In this document: in pieces, positions 35,350 through 45,168 of the stretch
How positions within the stretch are numbered: position 1 is the first letter of the stretch
Layout: every line of letters starts with the position of its first letter
Assembly (NCBI GenBank): GCA_947447615.1
Contig: CANFJQ010000002.1
Coordinates: forward strand, 1-51,937
Source: Comamonadaceae bacterium
GTDB lineage: Bacteria; Pseudomonadota; Gammaproteobacteria; Burkholderiales; Burkholderiaceae_C
Length of the DNA stretch: 51,937 bases
Reading direction: 5' to 3'
Position numbers and translations under genes: made by a program
Notes under the pieces: model-generated
The model's input: only the letters and a program-made list of their open reading frames with translations
What the model was told of the DNA's origin: nothing
The model's database searches: none

Positions 35350-35790
35350 ATGAGTGCATTAGCAAAGCAATTGAAAGACGAAATTAGCAGATCCGCAAAC
35401 CGGCACGTACGGCAAAGCCTGACGGCGATGAAAAAATCTTTGGCACAACAACGCAAGGAAAACGCGACCTTAAAAAGGCGGCTTTCCGCGATGGAGCGGG
35501 CCTTGATGCAATTAGCTAAGGGCGCGGGCGTCGAAGCTTCAGCGCCAAGCAAAGGCGGCAGGAAAAAAGTACGCTTTAGCGCATCGGGCTTTGCGAGCTT
35601 GCGCAAAAAGCTGGGTATCAATGCCGCCCAGACCGCGGCCTTGCTCGGCGTTAGCGACCAGTCGGTTTATAAGTGGGAGCAGGGCAAGGTCAGACCCCGC
35701 GCGGCACAGTTGGAAGCCATTGTCGCCCTGCGCAAAACCGGGAAGCGCGCCGTGCACAAGCGCCTGGCCGAATTGGCCCAAGCGCAATAA
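35350..35790 (+). CDS. XRE-type transcriptional regulator with N-terminal coiled coil
   Basis: This 146-residue protein has a strongly charged, heptad-like N-terminal helix (about 1-58: SLTAMKKSLAQQRKENATLK, RRLSAMERALMQL) followed by a basic linker (GGRKKVRF) and an XRE helix-turn-helix at about 85-130 (LRKKLGINAAQTAALLGVSD, QSVYKWEQGKVRP). The start is backed by AGGAGGCGGC directly before ATG 35350. The coiled coil suggests dimer or higher assembly. Target genes are unknown. Its TAA ends at 35790 and the convergent cbbZ TGA begins at 35791, leaving no space for a separate terminator. Confidence 0.85.
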   Translation: MSALAKQLKDEISRSANRHVRQSLTAMKKSLAQQRKENATLKRRLSAMERALMQLAKGAGVEASAPSKGGRKKVRFSASGFASLRKKLGINAAQTAALLGVSDQSVYKWEQGKVRPRAAQLEAIVALRKTGKRAVHKRLAELAQAQ

Positions 35791-36453
35791 TCAGAGTTCT
35801 GCAAAGTTAGCGATAAGGCGGTCAGGGTGGCTGTCTGCAATGGCAGCCCCCATGTTGTAGCCATAGGGGACCACCCAAACGGCCACGCCGGCATTGCGCG
35901 CAGTGGCTACGTCGATGCTCGAATCGCCTACGAAAAGCGTTCTGTCCGCAGTCACATCAAAGCGCTCTAGGCAGCTGAGCACACCGTCAGGCCGGGGTTT
36001 CTTGGTAGGCAAGGTGTCCCCACTGATGACGCAATCAAACAGCGGCGTCAATGCATGCGCATCCAACACGGTTTGGGTGTAAGCGCCTTCTTTATTGGTA
36101 ACTACCCCAAGGCGAACACCCTGCGATTTGAGCCGGTGTAAGGTTTCCACCACATGCGGGTAGCAGTGGCTGCGCGTGCCGCAACGGGCGCGGTAATGCG
36201 TCTTGAAGACAGCGGCAATGTCAGCCAAACGCTCAGAGCTGCGGACTGTCGCGTCACTTAGCCCTTGCACAAAGGCCAATGCCTGGATGAGCAGCTCCAG
36301 CGTTCCGTGACCTATCCAGTTATTGACTTGCCCTTGCGAGACGCTTGCAAAATTAAAGTGCTGCAAGGTGTCATTCACGGCATCGCAAATTTCCGGAGCG
36401 GTCTCAACCAAGGTGCCGTCCAGGTCAAAGAGGATTAGGTCATAGGACTTCAT
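35791..36453 (-). CDS. cbbZ: Phosphoglycolate phosphatase
   Basis: This is a HAD-superfamily phosphatase that removes phosphate from 2-phosphoglycolate, the product of RuBisCO oxygenation. Motif I is LILFDLDGTLVETAPE, motif II VVTNKEGAYTQ, the motif III lysine lies in TKKPRPDG, and motif IV is FVGDSSIDVATARNAG. The real start is ATG 36453, whose ATGA overlaps the cbbP stop; the tracked start 11 codons earlier lies inside cbbP. The length of 220 residues is standard. Being the last gene of the cbb operon supports the Calvin-cycle assignment over a general Gph. Its glyoxylate-directed partner is the aminotransferase at 42595. Confidence 0.9.
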   Translation of the reverse strand: MKSYDLILFDLDGTLVETAPEICDAVNDTLQHFNFASVSQGQVNNWIGHGTLELLIQALAFVQGLSDATVRSSERLADIAAVFKTHYRARCGTRSHCYPHVVETLHRLKSQGVRLGVVTNKEGAYTQTVLDAHALTPLFDCVISGDTLPTKKPRPDGVLSCLERFDVTADRTLFVGDSSIDVATARNAGVAVWVVPYGYNMGAAIADSHPDRLIANFAEL

Positions 36454-37325
36454 GATGCGCGCTTTTTGCGTTCCATCATGCGCCAAATAAAGGGCGTGAA
36501 GATCAGCTGCATCGCCAACTCCATCTTGCCGCCGGGGACGACGATGGTATTGGCGCGGCTCATATAACTGCCGTCAATCATGCTGCGCAGGTATTGAAAG
36601 TCGATGCCCTTGGGTTTGGCAAAGCGGATCACCACCATGCTTTCATCGGGCGAAGGAATGTCGCGGCTAATAAAGGGGTTGCTGGTATCAACCATAGGCA
36701 CACGCTGAAAGTTCACGTGCGTATGTATGAATTGCGGGCAGATGTAGTTCACGTAATCCGGCATACGGCGCAAGATGGTGTCGGTGACTGCCTCAGTACT
36801 GTAGCCGCGCTTAGATTTGTCGCGCCAGAGCTTTTGTATCCACTCCAGGTTAATCACGGGCACCACGCCAATAAGTAAATCCGGGTGTTTGGCGATATTT
36901 ACCTCAGGCGTTACCACCGCGCCGTGCAGACCTTCGTAAAACAGCAAGTCTGTGCCCCTAGGTACATCTTCCCAAGGCGTGAAAGTGCCTGGCTCTTGCT
37001 TAAAAGGTGCCGCTTCCTCGTGGTCGTGCAGATATTTACGCTGCTTTCCGCTACCGGTTTTGGCGTAGTCGGCAAACAAGGCCTCCAGTTCGGAGAACAA
37101 ATTATTTTCCGGGCCAAAGTGGCTAAAGTTTTTATTACCTTTAGCCTCGGCCTCGGCCAGACGCACCTTCATTTCGGCGCGGTCGTAGCGGTGAAAACTA
37201 TCGCCTTCGATGATGGCGGCGTTTACGCCTTCGCGGCGGAAGATGTTTTCAAACGTCCGGGTGACCGAGGTGGTACCCGCGCCGCTGGAGCCGGTGATTG
37301 CAATGATCGGATGTTTCTCTGACAT
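36450..37325 (-). CDS. cbbP: Phosphoribulokinase
   Basis: This kinase makes ribulose-1,5-bisphosphate from ribulose-5-phosphate and ATP. The P-loop is ITGSSGAGTTSVTRTF at the N-terminus, followed by IIEGDSFHRYDR, FSHFGPENN, LLFYEGLHGA and YVNYICPQF. At 291 residues it is the proteobacterial (class I) form. The start at 37325 follows AGGAAGTCCCC. It is translationally coupled to cbbZ by a 4-base overlap and lies 24 bases after cbbF. Confidence 0.97.
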   Translation of the reverse strand: MSEKHPIIAITGSSGAGTTSVTRTFENIFRREGVNAAIIEGDSFHRYDRAEMKVRLAEAEAKGNKNFSHFGPENNLFSELEALFADYAKTGSGKQRKYLHDHEEAAPFKQEPGTFTPWEDVPRGTDLLFYEGLHGAVVTPEVNIAKHPDLLIGVVPVINLEWIQKLWRDKSKRGYSTEAVTDTILRRMPDYVNYICPQFIHTHVNFQRVPMVDTSNPFISRDIPSPDESMVVIRFAKPKGIDFQYLRSMIDGSYMSRANTIVVPGGKMELAMQLIFTPFIWRMMERKKRAS

Positions 37326-37349
37326 GGGGACTTCCTAAACTGAAAATTC

Positions 37350-38441
37350 TCAAAATCGAAAAAGGCTGCGTTCGGCGAACAGCGGGTTGTGTTCCTCCGC
37401 CTGCGCTGGTTCGCTGTGGTAGCGCTCGATGCGCTCCACCTCATTGCGTGAGCCAAACACCAGGCCGATGCGCTGGTGCAATGACGTGGGCGCCACGTCC
37501 AAAACCGGCTTCTCGCCGGTGCTGGCCCGACCTCCAGCTTGCTCCATGATCATGCCTACGGGGTTGGCCTCGTACAGTAGGCGCAATCGCCCAGCCTTGC
37601 TGGGGTCCTTGGTGTCGCGGGGGTACATAAAAACGCCGCCCCGCATCAGGATGCGGTGGGCCTCGGCCACCATGCTGGCAATCCAGCGCATATTGAAATC
37701 CTTGCGGCGCGTCCCGGTCTTACCGGCCAGGCATTCATCCACATAACGCTTCACCGGCGCTTCCCAGAAGCGACTGTTGGAGGCGTTGATCGCAAACTCA
37801 TGCGTGTCCGGCGGAATCTGGATGTTGCGGTGGGTGAGCATGAATTCACCCAGGTTGGGGTCTAGGGTAAAGCCCTGCACACCATTGCCCAGGGTGAGCA
37901 TCAGCATGGTGGTGGGCCCATAGATGGCGTACCCGGCAGCGACCTGGCGGGTGCCCGCTTGTAAAAAATCGGCTTCCTGCACATCGCGCCCGTCTTCCGG
38001 TCCACGCAGTACCGAAAAAATACTGCCCACCGATACATTGACATCGATATTGCTGGAGCCGTCTAGCGGGTCAAACACCAGCAGGTATTTACCGCGCGGG
38101 TATTGCGTCGGAATTTGGTAGGGGTGCTCCATCTCCTCGGAGGCCATGCCCGCCAGGTTGCCCGCCCATTCGGTGCGTCGGATAAAGGCCTGGTTGCTAA
38201 GCACATCCAGAGTTTTTTGCGCCTCGCCCTGCACATTGACCGAGGCGCCGTCGCCCGTTTTATGGTCACCCAGCACCTGCCCAAGTTCGCCGAAGGCCAC
38301 GCCGCGCGCAATCGCTTTGCATGCCAGGGCAATATCCAGTATCAGGGCGTTGAAGTCGCCGCTGGCACCGGGGTATTTGCGCCGCTCTTCGATCAAGAAT
38401 TGCGTGAGGGTGGAATGCTGGGAGCGGGCGGACAAGGGCAT
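37350..38441 (-). CDS. cbbF: Fructose-1,6-bisphosphatase, class I
   Basis: This enzyme hydrolyses fructose-1,6-bisphosphate (and possibly sedoheptulose-1,7-bisphosphate) in the Calvin cycle. The metal-binding signature [20 protein letters not shown] is complete, and [21 protein letters not shown] is the C-terminal substrate and metal region. The track begins at a TTG (38462); ATG 38441 gives [16 protein letters not shown], the usual N-terminus, and 363 residues. It sits between cbbY and cbbP in the operon. Confidence 0.95.
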   Translation of the reverse strand: MPLSARSQHSTLTQFLIEERRKYPGASGDFNALILDIALACKAIARGVAFGELGQVLGDHKTGDGASVNVQGEAQKTLDVLSNQAFIRRTEWAGNLAGMASEEMEHPYQIPTQYPRGKYLLVFDPLDGSSNIDVNVSVGSIFSVLRGPEDGRDVQEADFLQAGTRQVAAGYAIYGPTTMLMLTLGNGVQGFTLDPNLGEFMLTHRNIQIPPDTHEFAINASNSRFWEAPVKRYVDECLAGKTGTRRKDFNMRWIASMVAEAHRILMRGGVFMYPRDTKDPSKAGRLRLLYEANPVGMIMEQAGGRASTGEKPVLDVAPTSLHQRIGLVFGSRNEVERIERYHSEPAQAEEHNPLFAERSLFRF

Positions 38442-38464
38442 GGCAAGTTCTCTGGAAATCAAAA

Positions 38465-39184
38465 TCAGGCTGCGTGTACTTGGGAATGCCAGATGCGCAA
38501 GTCTGCGACGGTGGTGCCACCCAAATCTGGCACGACGCGCAATGCACCTCCAAAGCGATGGTGCGCCGTAAAGCTATTGGGCGTAATCACCGTCGGTAAG
38601 CCCGCAGCCAGCGCGGCTTGCAAACCGTTGGCTGAATCTTCAATAGCCAGGCAGTCGCTACCAGCCATGCCCATGCGCTGCAAGGTTTGCAGATACACCT
38701 GGGGGTGCGGTTTTTTGCGCGGTGCAGTGGATGCATCCTCCACCACACCAAATAAGCTGCGCCAGTGCGCGCCTATGGCTTTTCGCAAGAGGGCAGCTAT
38801 GTTGACGGGCGAGGTGGTGGTGGCAATGGCCAGCGCCAGGTTTTGTTCGTATGCTGATTCGATAAGGCGTAATACGCCCGGGCGCAGGCTCACCATGCCG
38901 TCATTGACCATGCCTTCGTAGGCGGCGGTTTTGAGCTCGTGCAGGCGCGCAATCGTGTCTTGCAAGGAATGCGCCTCAATGCCTACTATGTCGCCGCGCG
39001 TGCGTTTCCAGTAATGGGAAATGCGTTCTTTGCCACCGGAGACTTCCAGCAGTTCGATATAGAGCGCCTCGTCCCACACCCAGTCCAGCCCTTCTTCGGC
39101 AAACGCATGGTTAAAGGCAGCGCGGTGCGCAGACTCGGTATCGGCCAAGGTGCCGTCTACATCAAAAATGAGCGCTTTGAGCAT
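38465..39184 (-). CDS. cbbY: CbbY, HAD-family sugar-bisphosphate phosphatase
   Basis: CbbY proteins dephosphorylate xylulose-1,5-bisphosphate, a misfire product that inhibits RuBisCO. Motifs are [20 protein letters not shown] (nucleophile Asp), [20 protein letters not shown] and [16 protein letters not shown]. The cap region ([26 protein letters not shown]) is specific to CbbY rather than phosphoglucomutase-like HADs. Length 239. It lies directly after cbbX, 15 bases apart, so both RuBisCO-maintenance proteins are neighbours. Confidence 0.94.
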   Translation of the reverse strand: MLKALIFDVDGTLADTESAHRAAFNHAFAEEGLDWVWDEALYIELLEVSGGKERISHYWKRTRGDIVGIEAHSLQDTIARLHELKTAAYEGMVNDGMVSLRPGVLRLIESAYEQNLALAIATTTSPVNIAALLRKAIGAHWRSLFGVVEDASTAPRKKPHPQVYLQTLQRMGMAGSDCLAIEDSANGLQAALAAGLPTVITPNSFTAHHRFGGALRVVPDLGGTTVADLRIWHSQVHAA

Positions 39185-39199
39185 ATGGCGTCCCGGTGT

Positions 39200-40165
39200 T
39201 TAGTTGGTTTGGAAGACCCGGCTGGCAAGAATGTCAGCTGCTTCGATTGTCGTCAAGTCATCGGCGCTCAGGATACGCTGGCGGTCGGCAAACAGGCGGC
39301 TGGCCTGGCGCAGGCGGGCCCTGTCGAGCGCATTACGCACGCTGCGGGCGTTGGCAAAGTGCGGCTGCACCACGCGCAAGCCCAGATAGCGTTCAAACGC
39401 AGCTTGCGCGCCTTCGCCAAAGCGGTAATTTTGCTGTGCCAAGGTCATACCGGCGATGTGCAGCAACTCGCCCACCGCGTAGTCCGGAAAGTCCAGATGG
39501 TGGGCGATACGCGAGCTCATGCCGGGGTTGGATTGGAAAAAAGTATCCATGCGGTCTTTGTAGCCCGCCAGGATAACGACCAAGTCGTCGCGCTGGTTTT
39601 CCATCACTTGCAGCAGGATCTCGATGGCCTCCTGGCCATAGTCACGTTCGTTTTCCGGGCGATAGAGGTAATACGCCTCGTCGATAAACAAGACGCCGCC
39701 CATGGCGCGCTTGAGCACTTCTTTGGTCTTGGGCGCGGTGTGGCCGATGTACTGGCCCACCAGATCGTCACGCGTCACCGATACCAAATGCCCTTTGCGT
39801 ACAAAGCCCAGCCGGTGCAGGATTTGCGCCATACGGCTGGCCACCGTGGTCTTGCCCGTGCCGGGGTTGCCGCTAAAGCACATGTGCAGGCTGGGCGCTT
39901 GGCTAGTCAGGCCCAGGTTCACGCGTAGCTTGTCGATGACCAGCAAAGCGGCAATATCCCGTATTCGCGCTTTAACCGGCACCAGCCCCACCAGGTCGCG
40001 GTCCAGCTCCTGCAACACGGCTTCTACTTGCGAGCCTTCCAGCACTTCGGCCACCGAGCGCGCACCGGAGGTGTTGTCGCTTGGCTTTTCAGTGGCCGCT
40101 GGCGCGGCGCTACTGACGGCAGCCGCCGGTGTGCTGCCGGGAATGGAATACGAAGGTGCGCTCAT
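39200..40165 (-). CDS. cbbX: Red-type RuBisCO activase CbbX (AAA+)
   Basis: CbbX is the AAA+ motor that remodels inhibited red-type (form IC/ID) RuBisCO by pulling on the large-subunit C-terminus. Walker A is [18 protein letters not shown], Walker [11 protein letters not shown], sensor region [20 protein letters not shown], and a pore-loop-like [16 protein letters not shown] disordered Ala/Pro-rich leader of about 40 residues precedes the domain. The length is 321 residues. It agrees with the form IC RuBisCO upstream. Confidence 0.96.
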   Translation of the reverse strand: MSAPSYSIPGSTPAAAVSSAAPAATEKPSDNTSGARSVAEVLEGSQVEAVLQELDRDLVGLVPVKARIRDIAALLVIDKLRVNLGLTSQAPSLHMCFSGNPGTGKTTVASRMAQILHRLGFVRKGHLVSVTRDDLVGQYIGHTAPKTKEVLKRAMGGVLFIDEAYYLYRPENERDYGQEAIEILLQVMENQRDDLVVILAGYKDRMDTFFQSNPGMSSRIAHHLDFPDYAVGELLHIAGMTLAQQNYRFGEGAQAAFERYLGLRVVQPHFANARSVRNALDRARLRQASRLFADRQRILSADDLTTIEAADILASRVFQTN

Positions 40166-40199
40166 AGGGTGCTAATGCATGGATAGGGTGCGGCAAGGC

Positions 40200-40640
40200 C
40201 TAGCCTTTGTAGCGATCGCCTTCGGGCTGGTTGGCTGCATAAGCGCGTGTGCTGTAACGCAGCGAACGGCCATTGACCTCCTGGCGCTCCAGCATAAAGC
40301 CGGGCTCATTCTTCGGGCGATTCACGATAAAGCTCATGGCAATCGTTTCAACCCCGCGTGTGGAGTCAAAAGCCATCATGCGTATGTAGTGATTGGGAAA
40401 TGCGGCGCGGCAGGCCTTGAGTTCTTGCATCACACCCGCAGCATCGTGCAGGTCAAACATCGGGTTGCCGAACATATCCCAATAGGTGTTGCGCGGGTGC
40501 GGGTCGTCGGTGTACTCCACGCTCCAGGCATAGCCTTTGCGCAGGCCGTATTCGATTTGTAGTTTGATTTCAGCATCCGTCAGGTCAGGCAGAAAACTGA
40601 ATTGGCCTTGCGTCAAACGGCCGGTCGGGTTGGTCATCAT
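40200..40640 (-). CDS. cbbS: RuBisCO small subunit, form IC
   Basis: This is the small subunit of ribulose-1,5-bisphosphate carboxylase. It reads RLTQGQFSFLPDLTDAEI, YGLRKGYAWSVEYTDDPHPR, NTYWDMFGNPMFDL and FPNHYIRMMAFDSTRGVETI. The long C-terminal extension (NEPGFMLERQEVNGRSLRYS) forms the beta-hairpin found in red-type enzymes. Start is ATG 40640 or the adjoining ATG 40637, behind AGGAG-like CAAGGAGAAACACACC. It follows cbbL by 29 bases. Confidence 0.97.
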   Translation of the reverse strand: MMTNPTGRLTQGQFSFLPDLTDAEIKLQIEYGLRKGYAWSVEYTDDPHPRNTYWDMFGNPMFDLHDAAGVMQELKACRAAFPNHYIRMMAFDSTRGVETIAMSFIVNRPKNEPGFMLERQEVNGRSLRYSTRAYAANQPEGDRYKG

Positions 40641-40669
40641 GGTGTGTTTCTCCTTGCAGCGTGGTTGGT

Positions 40670-42237
<1,568 letters not shown>

Positions 42238-42522
42238 GATGGTTGCTGTTCTGTGTCGGTACCTGTGGGAGTGCCTGGGCAATCGGCCACCGCATCGGCG
42301 GGCGCTTTGGGGCTCAAGGATCCATTTGCTTACGGCCTTACGGACTTACGGTCTGGCGTGCGTCAGCGCCCTTGCGCCAGTGGCGGTCGCGCTTAGCCCG
42401 TGCCTGCATGGCCCGCGGGCGCCTGAAGTGCCGCCTTTTCACTTGCTAGCCGGGGAGGGTGGGCCCGCAGATGGGCCGCACGCCGCGCTGCCATGCGATG
42501 CATGCGCCTTGGATTGCGACAA

Positions 42523-42552
42523 CACGCAGCACCGATCATGCGGTGCTGCGTG
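42523..42552. terminator. Strong hairpin downstream of the glyoxylate aminotransferase
   Basis: CACGCAGCACCG and CGGTGCTGCGTG are perfect 12-base arms around the loop ATCATG. It lies about 43-72 bases past the aminotransferase stop in its direction of transcription. No T-run follows on the minus strand, so it may be a Rho-assisted or 3'-end-stabilising hairpin rather than a classical intrinsic terminator. Confidence 0.5.
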
Positions 42553-42594
42553 CAACTACGCGTGGCGTGCGGGTAGCCGCCAGGAGTGACGCTT

Positions 42595-43848
42595 TTAGCT
42601 GGCTGCGAGCGCGGGGTTGGTGCTCGATGTGCCGCTGTGCGTGCCTTGTGGCTTGGGCACAGCACACAGGCCCGACGGGGCCTCGTGCGTGCGCCAGTAA
42701 TGGCCCGCAGCCGCTGCGCCGCTGCCGGGCTGCACTTTGACGCCGCAATCGAGCATGGCCATTTCTGCGCCGTTGATGGCGGCCATCAAATGGATTTCAT
42801 TCATATCGCCCAAATGCCCGATACGGAATAGCTTGCCCGCCACTTTGGACAGGCCGCCGCCCAACGACAGGTTGTAGCGCTGGTAGGCGCGTGCAATCAC
42901 CTCGGTACCTGCAATGCCTTCGGGCAGCATGACCGCCGACACGGTGTCGGAGTGCCAGCGCTTCTCTTTGGCGCAAAGTTTGAGTTGCCAGCCTTGGGTG
43001 ACCGCCGCGCGCACGCCTTCGGCCAGGTAATGGTGGCGGGCGATGACATTGTCCAGGCCTTCTTCGCTGATCATTTTGAGCGATTCAATCAGCCCGTACA
43101 TCAGCGGCAATGCCGGGGTGTAGGGGAAGTAGCCGGTGGCATTGCTTTGGATCATGTCGGGCAGATCAAAGTAAGCGCGCTTGAGTTTGGAGCTGGGGTA
43201 CATGGCCAGCGCCTTGGGGCTGGCGCACAAAATACCCAGGCCCGCGGGCAGCATCAAGCCTTTTTGCGAGCCAGACACGGCCATGTCAATGCGCCAATCG
43301 TCGAAGCGGAAATCGATGCAACCCAGCGAAGACACGCAATCGACAAACAAAAGGGCAGGGTGGGCCGCCTCGTCCAGGGCTTCGCGCACACCGGCAATGT
43401 CCGAAGTGACACCGGTGGCCGTTTCGTTGTGGCAGACCAGCACTGCTTTGATCTGGTGCTGCGTATCAGCCTTCAGGATGTCTTCGTATTGCTGCAAGGG
43501 CACGCCGGTGCCCCACTCGCATTCGACAATTTGTACGTCCAGGCCTAGGCGCTCGCACATATCAATCCACAGGTGGCTGAACTGGCCAAAGCGCGCCGCC
43601 AGCACTTTGTCGCCGGGGGATAAAGTGTTGGTCAGTGCCGCTTCCCAGCAACCCGTGCCCGAGGACGGGAATATGAAAGGCGTACCGGCCTGGGTGCGAA
43701 ACACTTCGCGCAGCCCAGCCATGATGGTGTGGGTGAGCTGGGGAAAGCGTGGCGAGCGGTGGTCTTCCATCGACACCATCATGGCGCGCTGAATACGCTC
43801 GGGCACATTGGTGGGACCGGGGACAAAGAGAAAATTACGACCAGCCAT
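42595..43848 (-). CDS. Class V glyoxylate aminotransferase (serine/alanine/aspartate donor)
   Basis: This PLP enzyme is of the serine-glyoxylate / BhcA-like class, turning glyoxylate into glycine. It shows FVPGPTNVPERIQRAM, MEDHRSPRFPQL, PSSGTGCWEAALTNTL, LLFVDCVSSLGCIDF (Asp), the PLP lysine in SGSQKGLMLPAG and LFRIGHLGDMNE. An extra tail of about 25 low-complexity residues (SGTSSTNPALAAS) extends past the usual end. The amino donor cannot be fixed from sequence; no other beta-hydroxyaspartate-cycle genes (bhcBCD) are present, so photorespiratory glyoxylate removal is the better reading. It starts 57 bases from a CbbR-type operator shared with cbbR, between cbbR and cbbLS. Confidence 0.88.
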   Translation of the reverse strand: MAGRNFLFVPGPTNVPERIQRAMMVSMEDHRSPRFPQLTHTIMAGLREVFRTQAGTPFIFPSSGTGCWEAALTNTLSPGDKVLAARFGQFSHLWIDMCERLGLDVQIVECEWGTGVPLQQYEDILKADTQHQIKAVLVCHNETATGVTSDIAGVREALDEAAHPALLFVDCVSSLGCIDFRFDDWRIDMAVSGSQKGLMLPAGLGILCASPKALAMYPSSKLKRAYFDLPDMIQSNATGYFPYTPALPLMYGLIESLKMISEEGLDNVIARHHYLAEGVRAAVTQGWQLKLCAKEKRWHSDTVSAVMLPEGIAGTEVIARAYQRYNLSLGGGLSKVAGKLFRIGHLGDMNEIHLMAAINGAEMAMLDCGVKVQPGSGAAAAGHYWRTHEAPSGLCAVPKPQGTHSGTSSTNPALAAS

Positions 43849-43905
43849 GGCGGTATCCTTTCATTCGGAATGTTGAGGAGCGTGAATGTAAATGCCCAAA
43901 GTTCG

Positions 43906-43951
43906 AAAGTAAATTCATATATTCTTTAGTTTCAGTTAAGCTATCACTGAA
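43906..43951. promoter_or_regulatory. CbbR operator in the cbbR / aminotransferase divergent region (copy 2)
   Basis: This is the second copy of the 46-bp block at 42192-42237, in the same orientation relative to the minus-strand gene it faces. The inverted repeat TTCAGT-TAAGCTATC-ACTGAA is exact in its arms. Its last base is the A of the cbbR ATG, so binding here should block cbbR while acting on the aminotransferase, whose ATG is 57 bases away (61 in the cbbL case). Confidence 0.75.
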
Positions 43952-44919
43952 TGAAAAACGCAACTTTCCGCCAATTGCGCGTGTTTAGCGAGGTGGCCCG
44001 CCACCTGAGCTTCGCCCGCGCCGCGCAAACCCTCAATCTCACGCCCCCGGCCGTGACCATGCAGGTGCGCGAGCTGGAAAAACACATTGGTATGCCCTTG
44101 TTCGACCGCAGCGGGCGCACCGTCACGCTGACTACGGTGGGCGAATACATGTTGGTCTATGCCCGCAAAATGCTGGCCACCCTCAAAGACGCTGAGGACG
44201 CGGCGGCGCGGCTGCAAAAACTGGAAGTGGGTTTGCTCACCATCGGCATGGTCAGCACGGCCAAGTATTTTTTACCGCATTTGCTGGCGCGTTTTCGCCA
44301 GGAGCATCAGGGCGTGGACATCAAGTTGGTGGTGGGCAACCGCGAGCAATTGGTCAAGATGCTCTATGCCAACGAGGTGGACATTGCCATCATGGGCCGC
44401 CCGCCGACCGAAATGGCGACGCGCGCCGAGCCTTTTGCCGCGCATCCGCACGTGTTTGTGGCGCCGGTGGACCACCCTTTGGCGCTTGGCGAAACAATTT
44501 CCCCGAGCGATTTGCAAGGCCAGCCCTTTATCTTGCGTGAACCCGGCTCGGGTACGCGCGCCGCCATGGAGCGCTTTTTGGACAAAGCCCGCGTCGAGCC
44601 GCGCGTGAGCATGGAAATGGCCAGTAATGAGACCATCAAGCAAGCCGTCATGGCCGGTATGGGTCTGAGCTTTTTATCGTTGCACACCCTGGGGCTGGAG
44701 TTGGACAACCGATTGATTGCCGTGCTGGATGTGGAGGGTGCGCCGGTGGTGCGTGCCTGGAACGTGGTGCACATGTTGTCTAAATTGTTATCGCCCGCTG
44801 CCGAGGCTTTTCGGTATTTCGTACTTGAAAACGGCGAAGACTATTTGGCGCAGCAGTTTGCGCGCCACATCCAACTAGGCCAGATCGACGTGGGGCTTAT
44901 TGGCCCATCGGCTTCGTAA
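43951..44919 (+). CDS. cbbR: LysR-type regulator CbbR
   Basis: CbbR activates Calvin-cycle operons in response to metabolites. The N-terminal helix-turn-helix reads MKNATFRQLRVFSEVARHLS, FARAAQTLNLTPPAVTMQVR, ELEKHIGMPLFDRSGR, close to CbbR proteins I recall. The effector domain follows from residue 90 (LLTIGMVSTAKYFLPHLLAR, FILREPGSGTRAAME). 322 residues. No Shine-Dalgarno precedes the ATG, which overlaps the right arm of the operator. It is divergent from the aminotransferase and lies beyond it from cbbLS, so both operator copies are probable targets. The 3' end overlaps the convergent small membrane protein gene by 45 bases. Confidence 0.93.
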   Translation: MKNATFRQLRVFSEVARHLSFARAAQTLNLTPPAVTMQVRELEKHIGMPLFDRSGRTVTLTTVGEYMLVYARKMLATLKDAEDAAARLQKLEVGLLTIGMVSTAKYFLPHLLARFRQEHQGVDIKLVVGNREQLVKMLYANEVDIAIMGRPPTEMATRAEPFAAHPHVFVAPVDHPLALGETISPSDLQGQPFILREPGSGTRAAMERFLDKARVEPRVSMEMASNETIKQAVMAGMGLSFLSLHTLGLELDNRLIAVLDVEGAPVVRAWNVVHMLSKLLSPAAEAFRYFVLENGEDYLAQQFARHIQLGQIDVGLIGPSAS

Positions 44920-45168
44920 ATCCGCGCCGTGGGCCAGGCCTGCCGCGATCAAAAAAAGCGCCATGCCAGGCCAGCCCCCTGGCACTAGGGCGCAGCGTAG
45001 CGCCAGCATGAGGCAGGCCCCGGAAATAATTGTCAGCACGCAGTCTGCTAAAGCCAGTCCGCGCCCGGTCCATTTGTGAAAAGCCCAAAGCAGCAGGGCT
45101 TCCAGGGTGATGAAGCCGATGGCAATATCTACGACCAGCGTGCCCTGGTAAAGCTGCTCCAGATTCAC
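44875..45168 (-). CDS. Small membrane protein coupled to bchP
   Basis: I do not recognise a named family. The 97-residue product has three likely transmembrane helices (LVVDIAIGFITLEALLLWAF, ADCVLTIISGACLMLAL, WPGMALFLIAAGLAHGADL) and a WTGRGL loop. It starts at GTG 45168, whose GTGA overlaps the bchP stop codon by four bases, so translation is coupled to bchP. That makes a role in late bacteriochlorophyll synthesis or pigment-membrane assembly likely, though this is inference from position. Its last 15 codons run antisense to the end of cbbR. Confidence 0.72.
   Translation of the reverse strand: MNLEQLYQGTLVVDIAIGFITLEALLLWAFHKWTGRGLALADCVLTIISGACLMLALRCALVPGGWPGMALFLIAAGLAHGADLRSRWANKPHVDLA

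Noticed and set aside
42239-42589. 116-codon plus-strand ORF between cbbL and the aminotransferase
   Set aside because: No family resemblance, no ribosome-binding site, and it contains the strong hairpin; it looks like a GC-rich shadow.
42595-43848. Beta-hydroxyaspartate cycle (bhcA) assignment
   Set aside because: Sequence is compatible, but bhcB, bhcC and bhcD are absent and the cbb context favours photorespiratory glyoxylate removal.
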